The notes below the pieces were generated by a model. That model was not told the DNA's origin and made no database searches. It saw only the letters and a program-made list of their open reading frames with translations. A DNA stretch of 64,000 nucleotides. Origin: Dysidea avara. Lineage: Eukaryota; Porifera; Demospongiae; Dictyoceratida; Dysideidae. Of this stretch, positions 50,243 to 61,104 are shown in pieces; position 1 is the first letter of the stretch, and each line of letters starts with the position of its first letter. The stretch lies in NCBI RefSeq assembly GCF_963678975.1, contig NC_089279.1, positions 35,793,933 to 35,857,932 on the forward strand, read 5' to 3'. The position numbers and the translations under genes were made by a program.

Positions 50243-50528
50243 CTAGATATTGGGTGGCTTGCAGTTCAAATTCTGGAGTTGGAGGGACTTTTTCCCCTTC
50301 TTTGGCCCCTTTTGCTGTTTCACCTTATTGGCTAGGTTAAGTAACTCGTTTGTTGTCCAAACTTCAGTATGAGGCAAAGGCTGTAGATCAAGTTGCTGTC
50401 AGACTTTCAGTGCAAGAAATATACAACCAGATATTTTAACAATTGCAGTCAAGATTATGTCATAGATAAATAAATAAATAATGAAAGGTCTAGGGCTGCA
50501 CGCTTACTGAGTATAATCCATGTTCATG
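50243..50528 (-). CDS. Probable last two exons of an unknown minus-strand gene
   Basis: Minus-strand exon 50508-50528 has an acceptor after TTCACCAG and a GTAAGC donor. It joins in phase 0 to 50243-50395 (acceptor after CTGACAG). Together they read HEHGLYSQLDLQPLPHTEVW, then TTNELLNLANKVKQQKGPKK and a basic end ..NCKPPNI before TAG. Codon pattern and splice borders look real. Upstream exons are not resolved; a 21-nt candidate (QHDLSIE) may lie near 50651-50671. I do not recognise the family. Confidence 0.45.
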
Positions 50529-51038
50529 CTGGTGAATGAACAGACAATTTGTTTTATATAGTTTCAAACTACAGTAGCTGCTACAAGGATGGTCTGGCCA
50601 CATGAGACTACTACATTAAATGTTTTTAAGCGAATATATACTAACCTCTATTGATAAATCATGTTGCTTGTCAAGTGGGCGTGGTCATCCATCGTCTTCA
50701 GGTTTAATGTAACAAGGTTGTGATAAGCAGCATGCATTATATCCCATTTGCACTTTTGTGACCATAAGAGAACAATACACCAGAGGAGACAAGACAAATT
50801 TTAGGGCCACTAAAATGCATGTGAACAGAAGCATATATTTATTATATATCGTTTGGTTAACTGACCCTGCCATTTTGTTGCATTCTGAACAGAAGAACAC
50901 TGCTTCACTGCATTACACTTACCCTTATCAAAAATTGAATGCTGAATATGTGCACTACAACAATCTTACATAACTTTATAGCAGCACACAAGTAGTTCGC
51001 ACATTACAGTAAAAAAAATCAACAAAAAAAAGACATTG

Positions 51039-51881
51039 TCAACTTTCATTTAAAGTGGTTACAAGTTCCTCTTCTACAGACTTAAGATCAGTATTCTGTT
51101 GGGTTAAACATGGCAAAACGCGGCTATTGATTTGCGCTGCTGTTGGATGTTGTTCTCGTTTGACAATAGAAAATATTGAACCCACCAGTTTTACGGCACC
51201 TAAACCAGTAGCAATGCTAGCTGTTAGAACACCAATGGTTAGCATCACAGTTGGTACATGTTCTCCCAAAGCAGACCATATTTTTTTCACATATGCAATA
51301 ATATCTTGAGAGGGTGCTTGCATCTGTGCAAAAATAGCAGTGTTTGTATTGTTTGTATCACAGTGAGTAATACTTATTTCTACAGGATCAGCACACATGT
51401 CCCCTATTTCCTCTGATTTCACCTTTACTTCATTAATCGTGCCTTTCATTGATTCAATTGAAGGAGATACCACATCCAGTTTTTCCTTAACATATGAATT
51501 CATCTCATTGTCAGTACCATAAACTACAGCTGCCCCAAATGATGTGATTGCTATTCCACCAAATAAACAGACTGTTAACATTGTGGTACCTTTCACTGAT
51601 GGAAGGCTTTTATACACTGTCAAACAAGTTAGTATTCCTATTTTACTCCCAGTCACTGCACCAGCTCCAACAACCTGCATGCTATATCCAAATGCCTTCT
51701 TCAACTGGCTAATCTGGTACTGGCTGTTGATATCTTTTGCCGTTGTCATTAATAAAGGTGATATCCTCTCACTTTGTGAAACAACTTTATGTACACTGGA
51801 CAAAAGTCTGGAGCACTGAGCATGGCCATTCCTAGCACACCCGTGTCTAACTAATTTCCCTGCAACACTTAGTACACTCAT
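51039..51881 (-). CDS. Divergent membrane-hairpin family member D, 280 aa
   Basis: Single exon. The ATG at 51881 (MSVLSVAGKLV) is preferred over the in-frame ATG at 52019, because a TATAAAAG box lies about 40 bp upstream of it. TTAKDINSQYQI aligns with TTVDHINKYNKV of genes A and B. Then come two hydrophobic helices (about residues 70-118), VKEKLDVVSPSIESMKGTINEVK (same place as the VEDK..VKQLQ..ELQ stretch), a third hydrophobic segment (about 210-235) and basic KREQ, then INSRVLPCLTQQ matching IANKVLPQLKQ. Sequence identity is low but order and spacing are kept. It lies in opposite orientation to the other members and lacks their shared promoter sequence. Function unknown. Confidence 0.8.
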   Translation of the reverse strand: MSVLSVAGKLVRHGCARNGHAQCSRLLSSVHKVVSQSERISPLLMTTAKDINSQYQISQLKKAFGYSMQVVGAGAVTGSKIGILTCLTVYKSLPSVKGTTMLTVCLFGGIAITSFGAAVVYGTDNEMNSYVKEKLDVVSPSIESMKGTINEVKVKSEEIGDMCADPVEISITHCDTNNTNTAIFAQMQAPSQDIIAYVKKIWSALGEHVPTVMLTIGVLTASIATGLGAVKLVGSIFSIVKREQHPTAAQINSRVLPCLTQQNTDLKSVEEELVTTLNES

Positions 51882-51916
51882 TTCAAACTGGTAATGAAAT
51901 AAAAATGAGCTCTGCC

Positions 51917-51930
51917 TACTTTTATAAGAC
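51917..51930 (-). promoter_or_regulatory. TATA box of gene D
   Basis: CTTATAAAAGTAG on the minus strand, about 38-48 bp upstream of the preferred ATG at 51881. It falls inside the longer reading frame and so argues against the ATG at 52019. Confidence 0.6.
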
Positions 51931-52019
51931 AACATTACATCATTCCACAAGATGGTTTTTGGGGGAGTTTGATTACCACTACAGGCAAATTTAAAATTCC
52001 CTCTCACAGAAAATAACAA

Positions 52020-52620
52020 TAATGTAATTTAGTTAATCCCCTAACAGAGCTACACATAAGTAAATCTGAAGGACTAAAAATATTCTCAAACATCATTGTT
52101 GTCATTAATTGTGATAGTCCATTTCTTAACACTGTTGCTTGAACATTCACAAAAGTGTTAATATTGTGGGCCTTTGTGACATGTTAACTTGATATACAAC
52201 CCAACATAGCTGACAGATTTCACCTTACATACTTACTTTAAACACAAGAGTAATTTAAAAGCAGAGATTTATAATTCTCCCATCAAGGTTAAGTTGATTA
52301 TCATGAGATGGTGTATAATAAAGCCAGTAAGACCCATACGTAAATGTCACGCATTGCAATCTTATTGAAACAGCTACCTGCCCTACGTGCAGGACAATTT
52401 CTACATTAACTAAAATTCAATTAATGTAATGAGGAACCAAGCACTACTATTCATTAGATATGTACATGAACCTAATGCTATCCTTATTGCCCTATATAAA
52501 TGTGCTACCATACACTTTTCCAACAGTCCATGTGCTGTGAAGCAATAGCATGATGTTATGAACTTACTATGAGCAAATAAGAAAAGGTGTGCACATAAAA
52601 GGTACATAAAAAACGATATA
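52020..52620. other. No gene recognised
   Basis: AT-rich flank upstream of gene D. Nothing supportable. Confidence 0.4.
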
Positions 52621-52624
52621 TATA

Positions 52625-52702
52625 CCACTGGTGGGATTCAAACCCACACCCACAACCTCAATTTCAGGAAGGTGCTTTACCAGCTGAACTGTTTGTCCTG
52701 TG
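52625..52702 (-). ncRNA. tRNA-like sequence, probably a SINE head
   Basis: On the minus strand: A-box-like GTTCAGCTGGTAAAGC, B-box-like GGTTTGAATCC, a perfect T arm (GTGGG-TTTGAAT-CCCAC), and ends CCACAGG / CCAGTGG that pair at six of seven positions. The spacing between acceptor and D arm is too long for a standard tRNA. More likely tRNA-derived than a working tRNA. Confidence 0.5.
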
Positions 52703-52939
52703 GTTAGCAATGGAATGCAGAGATAATTTCTCTACATCATGGCCCCAACGTGCTGTAGCGGGTAAAGGAAAGCATGTAGAAGCTTGTAATAAACTTTGTG
52801 AGGTGGCCAGATGGAGAGCATTTCATTTCGCTCAAATCATGTTGATACATGCACAAATTGCTGAGTAAGCATTCTTAATATCCAACACATGAAAAACATG
52901 TCACAAAGATGCGGCAATGAGAAGAACAAAGTTGTCATG

Positions 52940-53008
52940 GGTAGGAATCAAACCTTGAACCTTGGGGTTAGCAGTTCTGTGCTCTAACGCTACAGCTCTT
53001 TGTTTGTG
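52940..53008 (-). ncRNA. Second tRNA-like sequence
   Basis: On the minus strand: GTAGCGTTAGAGCAC (A-box-like) and GGTTTGATTCC (B-box-like), with loop CTGCTAA between. The acceptor stem does not pair. Same orientation as 52625-52702 and about 240 bp away; probably the same SINE-like class. Confidence 0.35.
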
Positions 53009-53848
53009 GTTTTAACAGGAACGTAGAGCAAGTTTTCCTCTCCTTTAACACTTGCACTGTAGAGGACAAACGACAGTAGTTTGAAGCTTCATTTTAATTT
53101 AAAGAAAATAATTCTTAGATGGTGAGCGCTTCATTTGGCACAAAAACCACTTTGCTACATGCATCAGCTGGTAAGAAAATTGTTGGATTGCAGATGGCCA
53201 GACAGTCAGCGGCTTTTCAGCTTTATGTACATAGACTGTTGGAAACTTGACAGCTATACTGACAGTAACAATGTATCCTCTAAGTTCCAAAGTTACATAG
53301 GCAGTAATGTAGTGATATCTCATTAGCAAAGAGCAATCAAGAAACATAACAATAACAATTAGTGTATTTTATGTCGGTTGAGCTTGCGAATTAGACGGAA
53401 AATAACATCTTTCCGGAATACGTAATGAGGGTGCACGTGCCATGCACATGCAGGTGGAGTATGTATATAAAGAGTATGTGTGAACACATGTTTAATTCTA
53501 TGCTGTCGTTTTAAGTGTAGGCTACCTCCCACCCACCCACCCCCATGGTGATTTTCCTAAGCTGATTGGCAGATCCTGAGTTGAGATGGAGAAAGGAGAG
53601 TTTTGAACTGAACTGTTATGCACACTTTTTTTTTTCTTTCCATGCAGTTTTCATTGGGGGGTGGACGCACATGGTTTTTTCCAGACAGGCAAAAAAAAAA
53701 AGAAGCTAATTAGCCTATTCGGTTTTTTCCCTCGGTCTCACTCGGGCACAGTGATTCCTAAATTAATTGCACTGTGCAGGCCCCCACCCTCCTAGGTCAC
53801 GTACTAGTTGGATTTGTTTTTGTCACTGTGGTTTGTAAGCTTTGGTAG
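53009..53848. other. No gene recognised
   Basis: Mixed sequence with a CCCACCCACC run near 53530. No supportable gene or element boundary. Confidence 0.4.
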
Positions 53849-53944
53849 TGTGTTACATGATATGAACTAGTAGCCGCGCTTGGCAGCTACACATCCTGTG
53901 TTACATGATATGAACTGGTAGCCGTGCTTGGCAGCTACACATCT
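53849..53944. repeat. 48-bp tandem duplication
   Basis: TGTGTTACATGATATGAACT followed by AGCCGYGCTTGGCAGCTACA occurs twice in a row with two or three substitutions. Confidence 0.9.
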
Positions 53945-54698
53945 CCAGTTGTTGTGTGGGTATGGTGGTTTTATGACATGTATGAGGAAAGAGCAGTATA
54001 TGTACACACATAGATAACAGAATTACTATATACATGTGCTACATACATTATAATCAATACAACAAGCTACATGTGTATAACACCATAATGGCATCAACTT
54101 AGTTACTTAAATTGACAATACATGCAGAACACACTCGTATGTTACACTACAACCAATTCAAACTTTGATAATTACTATTGGGTTATGTGTATAGAATACA
54201 GTGTGGATGCAAAACACTATATGAGACATACACACTGACCTGGTTTGGTCCACTCTGGTGGTTTACTGAGGAGTCTGGTCCCACCTGCTACCACCACCCT
54301 TCCTCCTGTGAAACATGTGTACAGTGTATAACACATAGGTGTGCACTTACATATGGTGACATGGTGAGGCACCCCATTAAACTGAAGTTTTTCAACCGAA
54401 CTTCAACTAATGCTAATAAATTTTAACAATGCACACAGCCATTATTAAAATTTATTATTATTGCAGCCATTTGTTGGCCGCCACCTTTGAATTTTACAAC
54501 TTTTTTCACACAGGTTTTTTTAAGCTACACCTTTTTTCACAGCTTGTGTGGATATCACTTCATTTTGGAATTACAAGTTTCAAAAAGCCAGCCTATGGTT
54601 GGTCTTAATACATCCTTTCTAAATTTTTCCCTCTACCAGCTACAGGAATTGTCGAAGACTGCATGGCTATATCTATTTATGAAGAACTGAAATAAGAC
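53945..54698. other. No gene recognised
   Basis: A frame at 54178-54426 is open but lacks any family signature. Confidence 0.4.
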
Positions 54699-55735
54699 GA
54701 ATTTTGAAGGTGCATATATTCCGATGATAGCTGGGCAGATTTGACTCAAATTAGGAATGGGAGATGCTCTACACTGAGGAAGTTTCCACAGCAGAAATAG
54801 TTAATTACCATTCAAGCACTATTGAGCCACAGATACATGAAAATGGCGTTTTCTTTCACCCACCCACACCGGCTGTACTTTGCCACATGACAAAACTTGA
54901 TATAGACTATTTTCATAATTTTTTGTAGTACCCTAATAGAGCACATAATTTTTCTGAGCACTTCAATACAATGCATATGGAATGTTCTAGAATTTCCATT
55001 GATAGATCTACAAATTATCATTCTAGTGTACTAAACCAGAACTTTCATTCATAAGGTAGAAATTAAGTGAGGTAGGCAGAAAGGGCTCTATTAGAGTATC
55101 TTGACTGCACATTTTCACATGTTTTGCTTTATAACTCTTTAGCTAATACTCTCAGTACTTTCAAATCACAATAGGTTTGCACTACGATAGTAACTTCATG
55201 TACAGACCGATTTTAAAGTCATTCAGTAGAGCAGATTACCCTGTAGGCATGACAATAAATAATAAATCACTTTTGCAATTTTCTAAATCGTACATAAATC
55301 CATTGTTCTTATTTCGATCTGCATGAAAATCGGGCTGTAAATGTGCTGCAATATGCTCTTACTGTCCTCCAAATTGAAGACAATCAGCTAAAACATGCGT
55401 GAGTTATAGTGAGTGGAGCAAAAAGAAAAAAGATGAAGAAAAATACGAAGAAAATAAGATGAACTTTGAAGGCGCATATCTCAGTGATGGCAGGGCAGAT
55501 TCAATTCAAATTTGGAATAGGAAGTGCCCTACTCTGAGGGAGTTTCTGCAGCAAAATTGGTTAATTTCCGTTCAGGAAATAGAGCTACAAATGCGTGAAA
55601 ACAGTGTTTTCTTGGTTCCTGTAAAATACGCACTCGTCCGTCGCGCGTCCGCACTAGCTGTATCTGGCAACACGACACAATATTTTGTCTCCTACCTGAT
55701 AACTTACCAAGTAAAGTTTCATAGTAAAATGATCT
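54699..55735. repeat. Two diverged copies of a repeat of about 170 bp
   Basis: TTTTGAAGGTGCATAT..GATAGCTGGGCAGAT (54699-54855) and TTTGAAGGCGCATAT..GATGGCAGGGCAGAT (55445-55615) match in order through the GAAACAGTG/GAAAATGGCGTTTTCTT end. No coding signal. Confidence 0.65.
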
Positions 55736-56330
55736 AAGATGATCCATGTGAAACCTTAGGGCAGTTTTACATACATGAGGCAACCGTGAAGTTCCACCTG
55801 TAACAAAGTAAGGGGTGGGGCACAGTTGCTAGTACTCCTTCCTGTAGTTTCTTTCTTTTCTTCCCTTCCTTGCTGTCTGGCCTGTTCTATTCCTTTCCTG
55901 TCCTCCAGTGATATCACGTTGAAGACAGAAACTTCTTTCCAAGAATGTGGCCCCTTCTTACAGCAATTAGTATATGATTTTTGTTACTACCGGCAACTGA
56001 TGACTGATCCAGTAAACTTGTGGAATGGCCAATAGTCCCGAGGCAGTGGTGGACACCAATACTTCTAATGAGAATAATAGTGATAAATGCCTAACAGAAT
56101 GTGTACAGAAACAGTTGTGCAAAGATACACCATAATAGCCATAGGATGTGGTTGCTAGGTCTATTGTGTGTGGTATGTGTTCTATTAGAGTAGTTGAATA
56201 TAATGGGCTCTGGGTCCCTTTTAGACAAACTGCAACAGATAGCTTCCGTATCAGTAGCTATATCTTACCATTCACATCGGTCACTTCAAACCCCATCATG
56301 CAGGTACCCAACAAAGTGTAATGTTAGAAG
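55736..56330. other. No gene recognised
   Basis: A CTATTAGAGTA motif lies at about 56180. Nothing else is supportable. Confidence 0.4.
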
Positions 56331-56405
56331 TTTAATAGGGTGTAGAAGATGTTCAACTGATCAGAAGCCCGAACTGAAGCTACTAACAGTTGAACGAGAC
56401 TAAAG

Positions 56406-56990
56406 ATGGATGGTGACTTGGAATTGAGACTAGAAATGGATGATGAACTATTAAGGGTCACACAATACAAGAAAAGCTGACAACCATGGAGCCCCCTCTT
56501 GATCAAGCGGGATGCATCTCCTGATGGAGAGACAATAGCAGATGTGTTTCAAATAGGGTCGAGTCAATGTAATACATGTAAAGAAGTTGCAGTTAAAGTT
56601 AAAATAAGTTTTCATGCAATGCCAAACATGCAAGATTTAATCAAAACGTTGAAGGAGATACGTGAACTTGAAACTGAACTTGACAAGGTTAGACTACAGA
56701 GAGGAACACTGTGTAGTAGCTGAAATTTTTACATCATTCCTAGGTTAACGCCAACAACAAGGAGATGTGTAAACACCACAAGAAAATGCTTGAGGAGATA
56801 GCCAAAACAAACCAACACACAAAATTACATTATGACAGTAAGTTGAGCACCATTTTTGTAATGAAAAATATCTCCTATCTGTAGTGGCACTTGACAAATT
56901 GCAATCAATCATTAATCGGGGAATATCTTCTGTGTCAGTATGGTGATGTGTATGAACTTTTTAAACTGATTTAATATGAAATTATTACTA
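56406..56990 (+). pseudogene. Coiled-coil/CxxC protein fragment (copy B)
   Basis: An ATG at 56406 reads MDGDLELRLEMDDELLR. Then, in a shifted frame, SPDGETIADVFQIGSSQCNT, CKEVAVKVKISFHAMPNMQD and LIKTLKEIRELETELDKVRL run open to a TAG near 56721. A later stretch ANNKEMCKHHKKMLEEIAK is in another frame. It matches 23779-24330 closely. The CNTCK motif could bind metal, followed by a coiled coil, but the family is not recognised. The frame change near 56475 argues for a pseudogene unless a short intron is present. Confidence 0.5.
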
Positions 56991-57224
56991 GTGTGAAAAT
57001 TTTAAAGGCATACAAGTCAGTATGTAAAACTGCTCTAGGACTAGACGCCAAGTACACAGTATCAAGAAATATCTCAATAGTGTACAGTAAAGGGTCCAAG
57101 TATTAGTTTGGCCACATTATGTGACTATTATTTTCTCCTAGTTGTCACAGCCTATAGTGTGCTTAGACTGGGACCTAATACCTAACCATGTGGTAGTGTG
57201 GTTGCTAGGTGTTAACCACAACTA

Positions 57225-57650
57225 GGAGTAGTAATTCTAAGCAGACTTGAAAGATGGCTGAACAGCAAGGTAACAAGTATGGTAGAAGATAAGTTGGTAC
57301 TCCTAGTGAAGCAGCTACAGACATCCTTCACAGAGTTGGAAACAGTTTCAACTATTTCAGTAGCAATCAATGGTACGGATACAGTGGTATTTTTAAAACA
57401 TCGATCTTTCAAATCTTTACAAGATACAATCACAGCTGCTAACTCACTGGAAACTAGGATGTGTTCCAAATGTATTTTACTCACTTAGAAAAGACATCTT
57501 GAGAGCAGACATCAAAAGTTTGTCAACAAGGTGTTGCCATGGCTAAAACAGAAGTTAGAAGATGTAAAGACTTCAGCACAACTACTAGATGTTGAGGTGA
57601 AAGAAGAATACTTCAGATTTGCTGCTTCACAGAACTTACTAACTGTATAG
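57225..57650 (+). pseudogene. Membrane-hairpin family fragment E
   Basis: Begins abruptly at GGAGTAGTAATTC, matching gene A from about 28284, so promoter, N-terminus and hairpin are missing. VEDKLVLLVKQLQTS, TELETVSTISVAING and SFKSLQDTITAANSLE are readable. Unlike gene A it has no 4-nt insertion, but a TAG interrupts CILLT where gene A has CAG. The end AQLLDVEVKEEYFRFAASQN and stop at 57648-57650 are kept. Confidence 0.85.
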
Positions 57651-58025
57651 CTTATAACAATACTATAAATGTTTATATATTTTCCTGTTATTGTTAATAA
57701 GACATTTGCTCATTGTATTAATAGTTTTTGTGTGTGTATGTGTGTGTGTGGGCAAGTGGGTAAGACAATCTCACTCCTTGTATTCATAGGCTTTAGTAAG
57801 TGACCAGAAAACATTTCCCGTCATCCACTGACATACCAATTGAACAGTCAGCTGCTCTATGCAACCAAAACTAAATGAAGCATTATATGGGTTCATATGC
57901 ACCTAGCATTAAATGTCTTTGTCATCTGTATGGAAAGAAACGTAACTGTTTTATTAAAATAATTGGTGCATTGTCTGTTTCTGGAGTAATAAATAGTTTA
58001 GTCATTAATATAATAATAACCACTT
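57651..58025. other. 3' flank of fragment E; short GT tract
   Basis: GTGTGTATGTGTGTGTGTG lies near 57730. No gene seen. Confidence 0.4.
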
Positions 58026-58148
58026 GCCCGCCTTTCACAAGCATGAAATGGTTGAGGTGAGGGGAGGGGGCTAACCAGAGTATAGTATCTCTGGGGGCAC
58101 ATAGCACCTCAACCATAAACTATTATGCTTGTCCTATAAAAGGCGGGG
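58026..58148. mobile_element. Short MITE with CCCGCCTTT ends
   Basis: CCCGCCTTTCACAAGCAT pairs with ATGCTTGTCCTATAAAAGGCGGG, and ATGGTTGAGGTG with CACCTCAACCAT further in. About 123 bp, non-coding. Confidence 0.75.
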
Positions 58149-58715
58149 TATACAAAAGACTTCATACTTGGTAACAACTTTGTTGAAGAGTGCTTTTCGT
58201 AGCTTCATTGAAGAGAACTTGCTGTTTGTGGACATATCTATAATAAGGCAGGATATACAAGACAAAGGAAGAGTGTTTTTGTAGCGTTGAGAACTTCATA
58301 CATCATAAATAAAAACAGCTTTCACACATGGAACATGGGAAGAGATACAAGTGTCAAAAGAGGAGTGAGTAAATTAACACTCCTGCAAAATCAGTTTGCT
58401 TTTCACTTTAGACTATAATTATATCTTAGGGTAACATTGTTGAATGCTTTATTAGAAAGTTTTTATAATAGTTATATGTTTTCAGTCTCTCCAAAAGGGT
58501 AATTTTAGCAATCTTATTCCAAGGAGGGTTATGAGCCCCCCCTCCTTGGAGTGGGGCTTGAGCCCCTTAGCTCCCCTTTACCATTGCCTATGCTCACAAG
58601 TGAAGGTGATAGGAATAAGGCAAGATTATGTTGGCCTGATAGGGACACTACTGCTGACCATTATCTAAACATGTCAATCAGAATAACAATTAGGTCAGAT
58701 GAAAACACCCTGTAT

Positions 58716-58896
58716 GGCTCACACAACCAGTCAGTGTGGCTCACACAACCAGCCAGTGTGGCTCACACAACCAGCCAGTGTGGCTCACACAACCAGCCAG
58801 TGTGGCTCACACAACCAGCCAGTGTGGCTCACACAACCAGCCAGTGTGGCTCACACAACCAGTGTGGCTCACACAACCAGCCAGTGTGGCTCACAC
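58716..58896. repeat. 22-bp minisatellite, about eight units
   Basis: GGCTCACACAACCAGCCAGT-type 22-bp units in direct tandem; one unit is shortened. Gene A's 3' flank near 28914 has one single-unit equivalent (GGCTCACACAACCAACC), so the array expanded after duplication. Confidence 0.95.
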
Positions 58897-59082
58897 ATGC
58901 AGCATTTTCAGTACATAGTACTGCAGTGATGTAACTATTTTGATAATTGTACATACATACAGTTAGGTCCAGTCAGATACAGTAAGTATGCTGCTAATAG
59001 TACAGTAGTATCAAGTGTTAACTTTATAATGGTGTCACATGAGCATCGTTAGATGACTGCCACACACATCTGATCTGGCAAA

Positions 59083-59835
59083 TCATTTAGGACAGTTAGA
59101 CCATGTGCGGACATGCGACTTTTCACCTGTGTGAGTGTGCATGTGGGTTTTGAGGTTGTAGCTTTGACTGAAGCTTCTCTTACAGACTTAGCATTCAAAT
59201 GGTGGGATATAGAGGAGGTCAGTATGCATGTGAGCCCAATGGTTTTGTACTGAAAAGTGTACTGGGCCTCCTTGGGTGCTGAAATATCTCCCAATTGATG
59301 AAGTATGACAAGTACAGCACAATAAGCCCCGTTAAGCCCCACCGAATAGGTTAGTTTTTTTTAAAACTTGGGCTATGTATAAATCACATGAGATCTCATG
59401 CCAGGCCACGGATGCAGTAAATGTCTTTGTTGATGAGCTAGAAAGACAGAGAGGAGTCTCACTCGATAAAACAGTATGAATAAACACTGAAGAAGTCATC
59501 CTATGCAATGTACTTCACTAAGACGCTTGTGGCGTGCGCCCTATTTGGGGATCACATGAGACTAGAAAGATGAAGAAAGCCTCCAGACAAACGATAGTAA
59601 CAACTGGCCACCACGAAGAAGGTTAGAAATCAGTGAAGTACCTCACGGCCACTATTCAATGTTGCTGCCCTCCTTCAATGCTATATCCCACCTTACAAAA
59701 TGCAATTAGCACAAAAAAAATTTGTAGTGCTTATTATGCTTCCAACCTCTTCTGGGTCAGATATCAGTGTACTTTCTCAGGTGTCTTCCTAGCTGGTGTG
59801 ATCGTGAGTATCTTTTTCCACATTCCTCATGGTCA
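59083..59835 (-). pseudogene. WT1-like zinc-finger fragment (copy B), split by a transposon
   Basis: Matches 19188-19385 in two pieces, 59083-59209 and 59764-59835, separated by the Mutator-like element at 59210-59754. THTGEKS.. and the CKRSF-like finger are readable on the minus strand with stops. Both copies share dead positions, so the gene was probably broken before duplication. Confidence 0.65.
59210..59754. mobile_element. Mutator-like MITE, 545 bp, in the zinc-finger fragment
   Basis: Ends TAGAGGAGGTCAG and CCAACCTCTTCTG correspond to those of 47349-47895, as does internal TTTTGTA(C/T)TGAAA near the left end. GGTGGGATA (59201-59209) and GGTCAGATA (59755-59763) form a 9-bp duplication with two mismatches. 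The uninterrupted zinc-finger copy at about 19300 is the empty site. Confidence 0.85.
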
Positions 59836-60337
59836 CAGACTTTTTAACTGTACTGTGGACAATTATGTGGCAATTCAGCAGGTTATTATAGCTTTAATTA
59901 AATACCTAACTGGGATACATACTGACTAAATGCTTGTGACACAATTCACTGACCCTCTGTGGTACACGGTGCTTTATTGTCCTCACCTCCAACATGATAA
60001 ATGTACTGCTAGGAGATATGGTCATCTTAATTGTGGTAGCTCCTTGGTAGCATCAACACATTGGCAAAGTACTCAACCGAGTGAGACTGCTGAACATGAG
60101 GATTGCCAGGAATGTTTGTATGTCATGCCAGCATCACTTGGTTCTGGGAAGACAAAGTCAAGGACGGGCTGAACTTGTTGGGACATAAAACGTTAGCAAG
60201 AAACATCAGGTTTGCTTCACTAGCAGATGGTAAATATTCACTCGCTGGTGGTCAATGAGGTGTAAAAGATGTTCATGATACAAGTATTGTGGACAAACAT
60301 CATCACAAGGAGACAATGTGTGGATGGAAAAGATCAA
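59836..60337. repeat. Duplicated block matching 19386-19905
   Basis: Same order of words as 19.4-19.9 kb (GGCAATTCAGCAGGTTATTA, CAGCATCACTTGGTTCTGG, GGTCAATGAGGTGTAA). No gene seen. Confidence 0.75.
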
Positions 60338-61104
60338 CAAGAACAATAGGAATTGTAAGTTCAATTAGGGACCATGGAAAAAAGTAGGGAAACAAGAGAG
60401 GTTGCCTACACCTGCAGATATACTAGTAGACATTTAATGCCTACTTCAATTACTTGTTTGTTTATTTTTTTGTAACATTTAAGTGGCCATCATGCTTCCT
60501 TTCAGCTCATTATACACAGTGCTACAAATGAAGAACAGTAGGAGAAGCGCCTCTACAATCAATCCAGTTACCGTGAAGAATACGGACGATTCACATGTCC
60601 CAACTATCCATTACTGACTCAAAAGTAAGGTCCATTACAGAAAATACGGATGATTCTCATTTACAAATGTACAGAAGCCATGCATCGTGCTACCACAAAT
60701 CAGTACCTTGGTGTGTTAGCATAAAGAAATGGAGGACAAAAGTAAGTTCATGATGTGGGTGTTGTATGTACAGCGGTATGCTAAAAGGCACATCTCGGGA
60801 TGAAGCAACATCAAACAGTGAAAAAAAAACAAGCCCATAGCCTTAGCTGTTATTGAGTTATGCTTGCCTGAAGGCATCAGGAAAACAGGCAGTTAGTCGG
60901 TAGAAAATTCCATTGAATAATTATTTTTTCAATTTTGTAACAATCTATTGGGGTTGTACTGAAGGTAATTTGGGTTTGGTTATACCTAACCATGCAATAC
61001 TGCCAAGGCACCAGAATGGTATTGTGAAGCTGGTTTTAGGGTGATTTTTTGGCAAGAAAACTCAAACCTCCATGTTACCTAATATACAGTACGGTACTGT
61101 ATGA
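60338..61104. mobile_element. Dispersed repeat R1, copy with defined boundaries
   Basis: Inserted into the duplicated block: 19901-19910 (ATCAATATCA) is uninterrupted where copy B has about 767 extra bases between GATCAA and ATCAAAG. This fixes the extent of the element whose relatives lie near 8749, 20860, 37140, 41018, 44460 and 46319. TAGGGACCAT near the left end and a complementary ATG..ACCTA near the right suggest short inverted ends. No coding capacity. Confidence 0.75.

Noticed and set aside
51882-52019. Upstream in-frame ATG that would extend gene D by 46 residues
   Set aside because: A TATAAAAG box lies inside this extension at the right distance from the ATG at 51881, and the added residues look unlike the family.
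58551-58934. Direct repeats resembling a CRISPR array or a repeat protein
   Set aside because: 22-bp units are contiguous with no spacers, so not CRISPR. Open frames arise from the tandem repeat, and the sister flank at 28.9 kb has only one unit and no frame.
59930-60172. 80-codon open frame in the duplicated block
   Set aside because: The sister block at 19.5-19.8 kb does not preserve this frame, so it is not under coding constraint.
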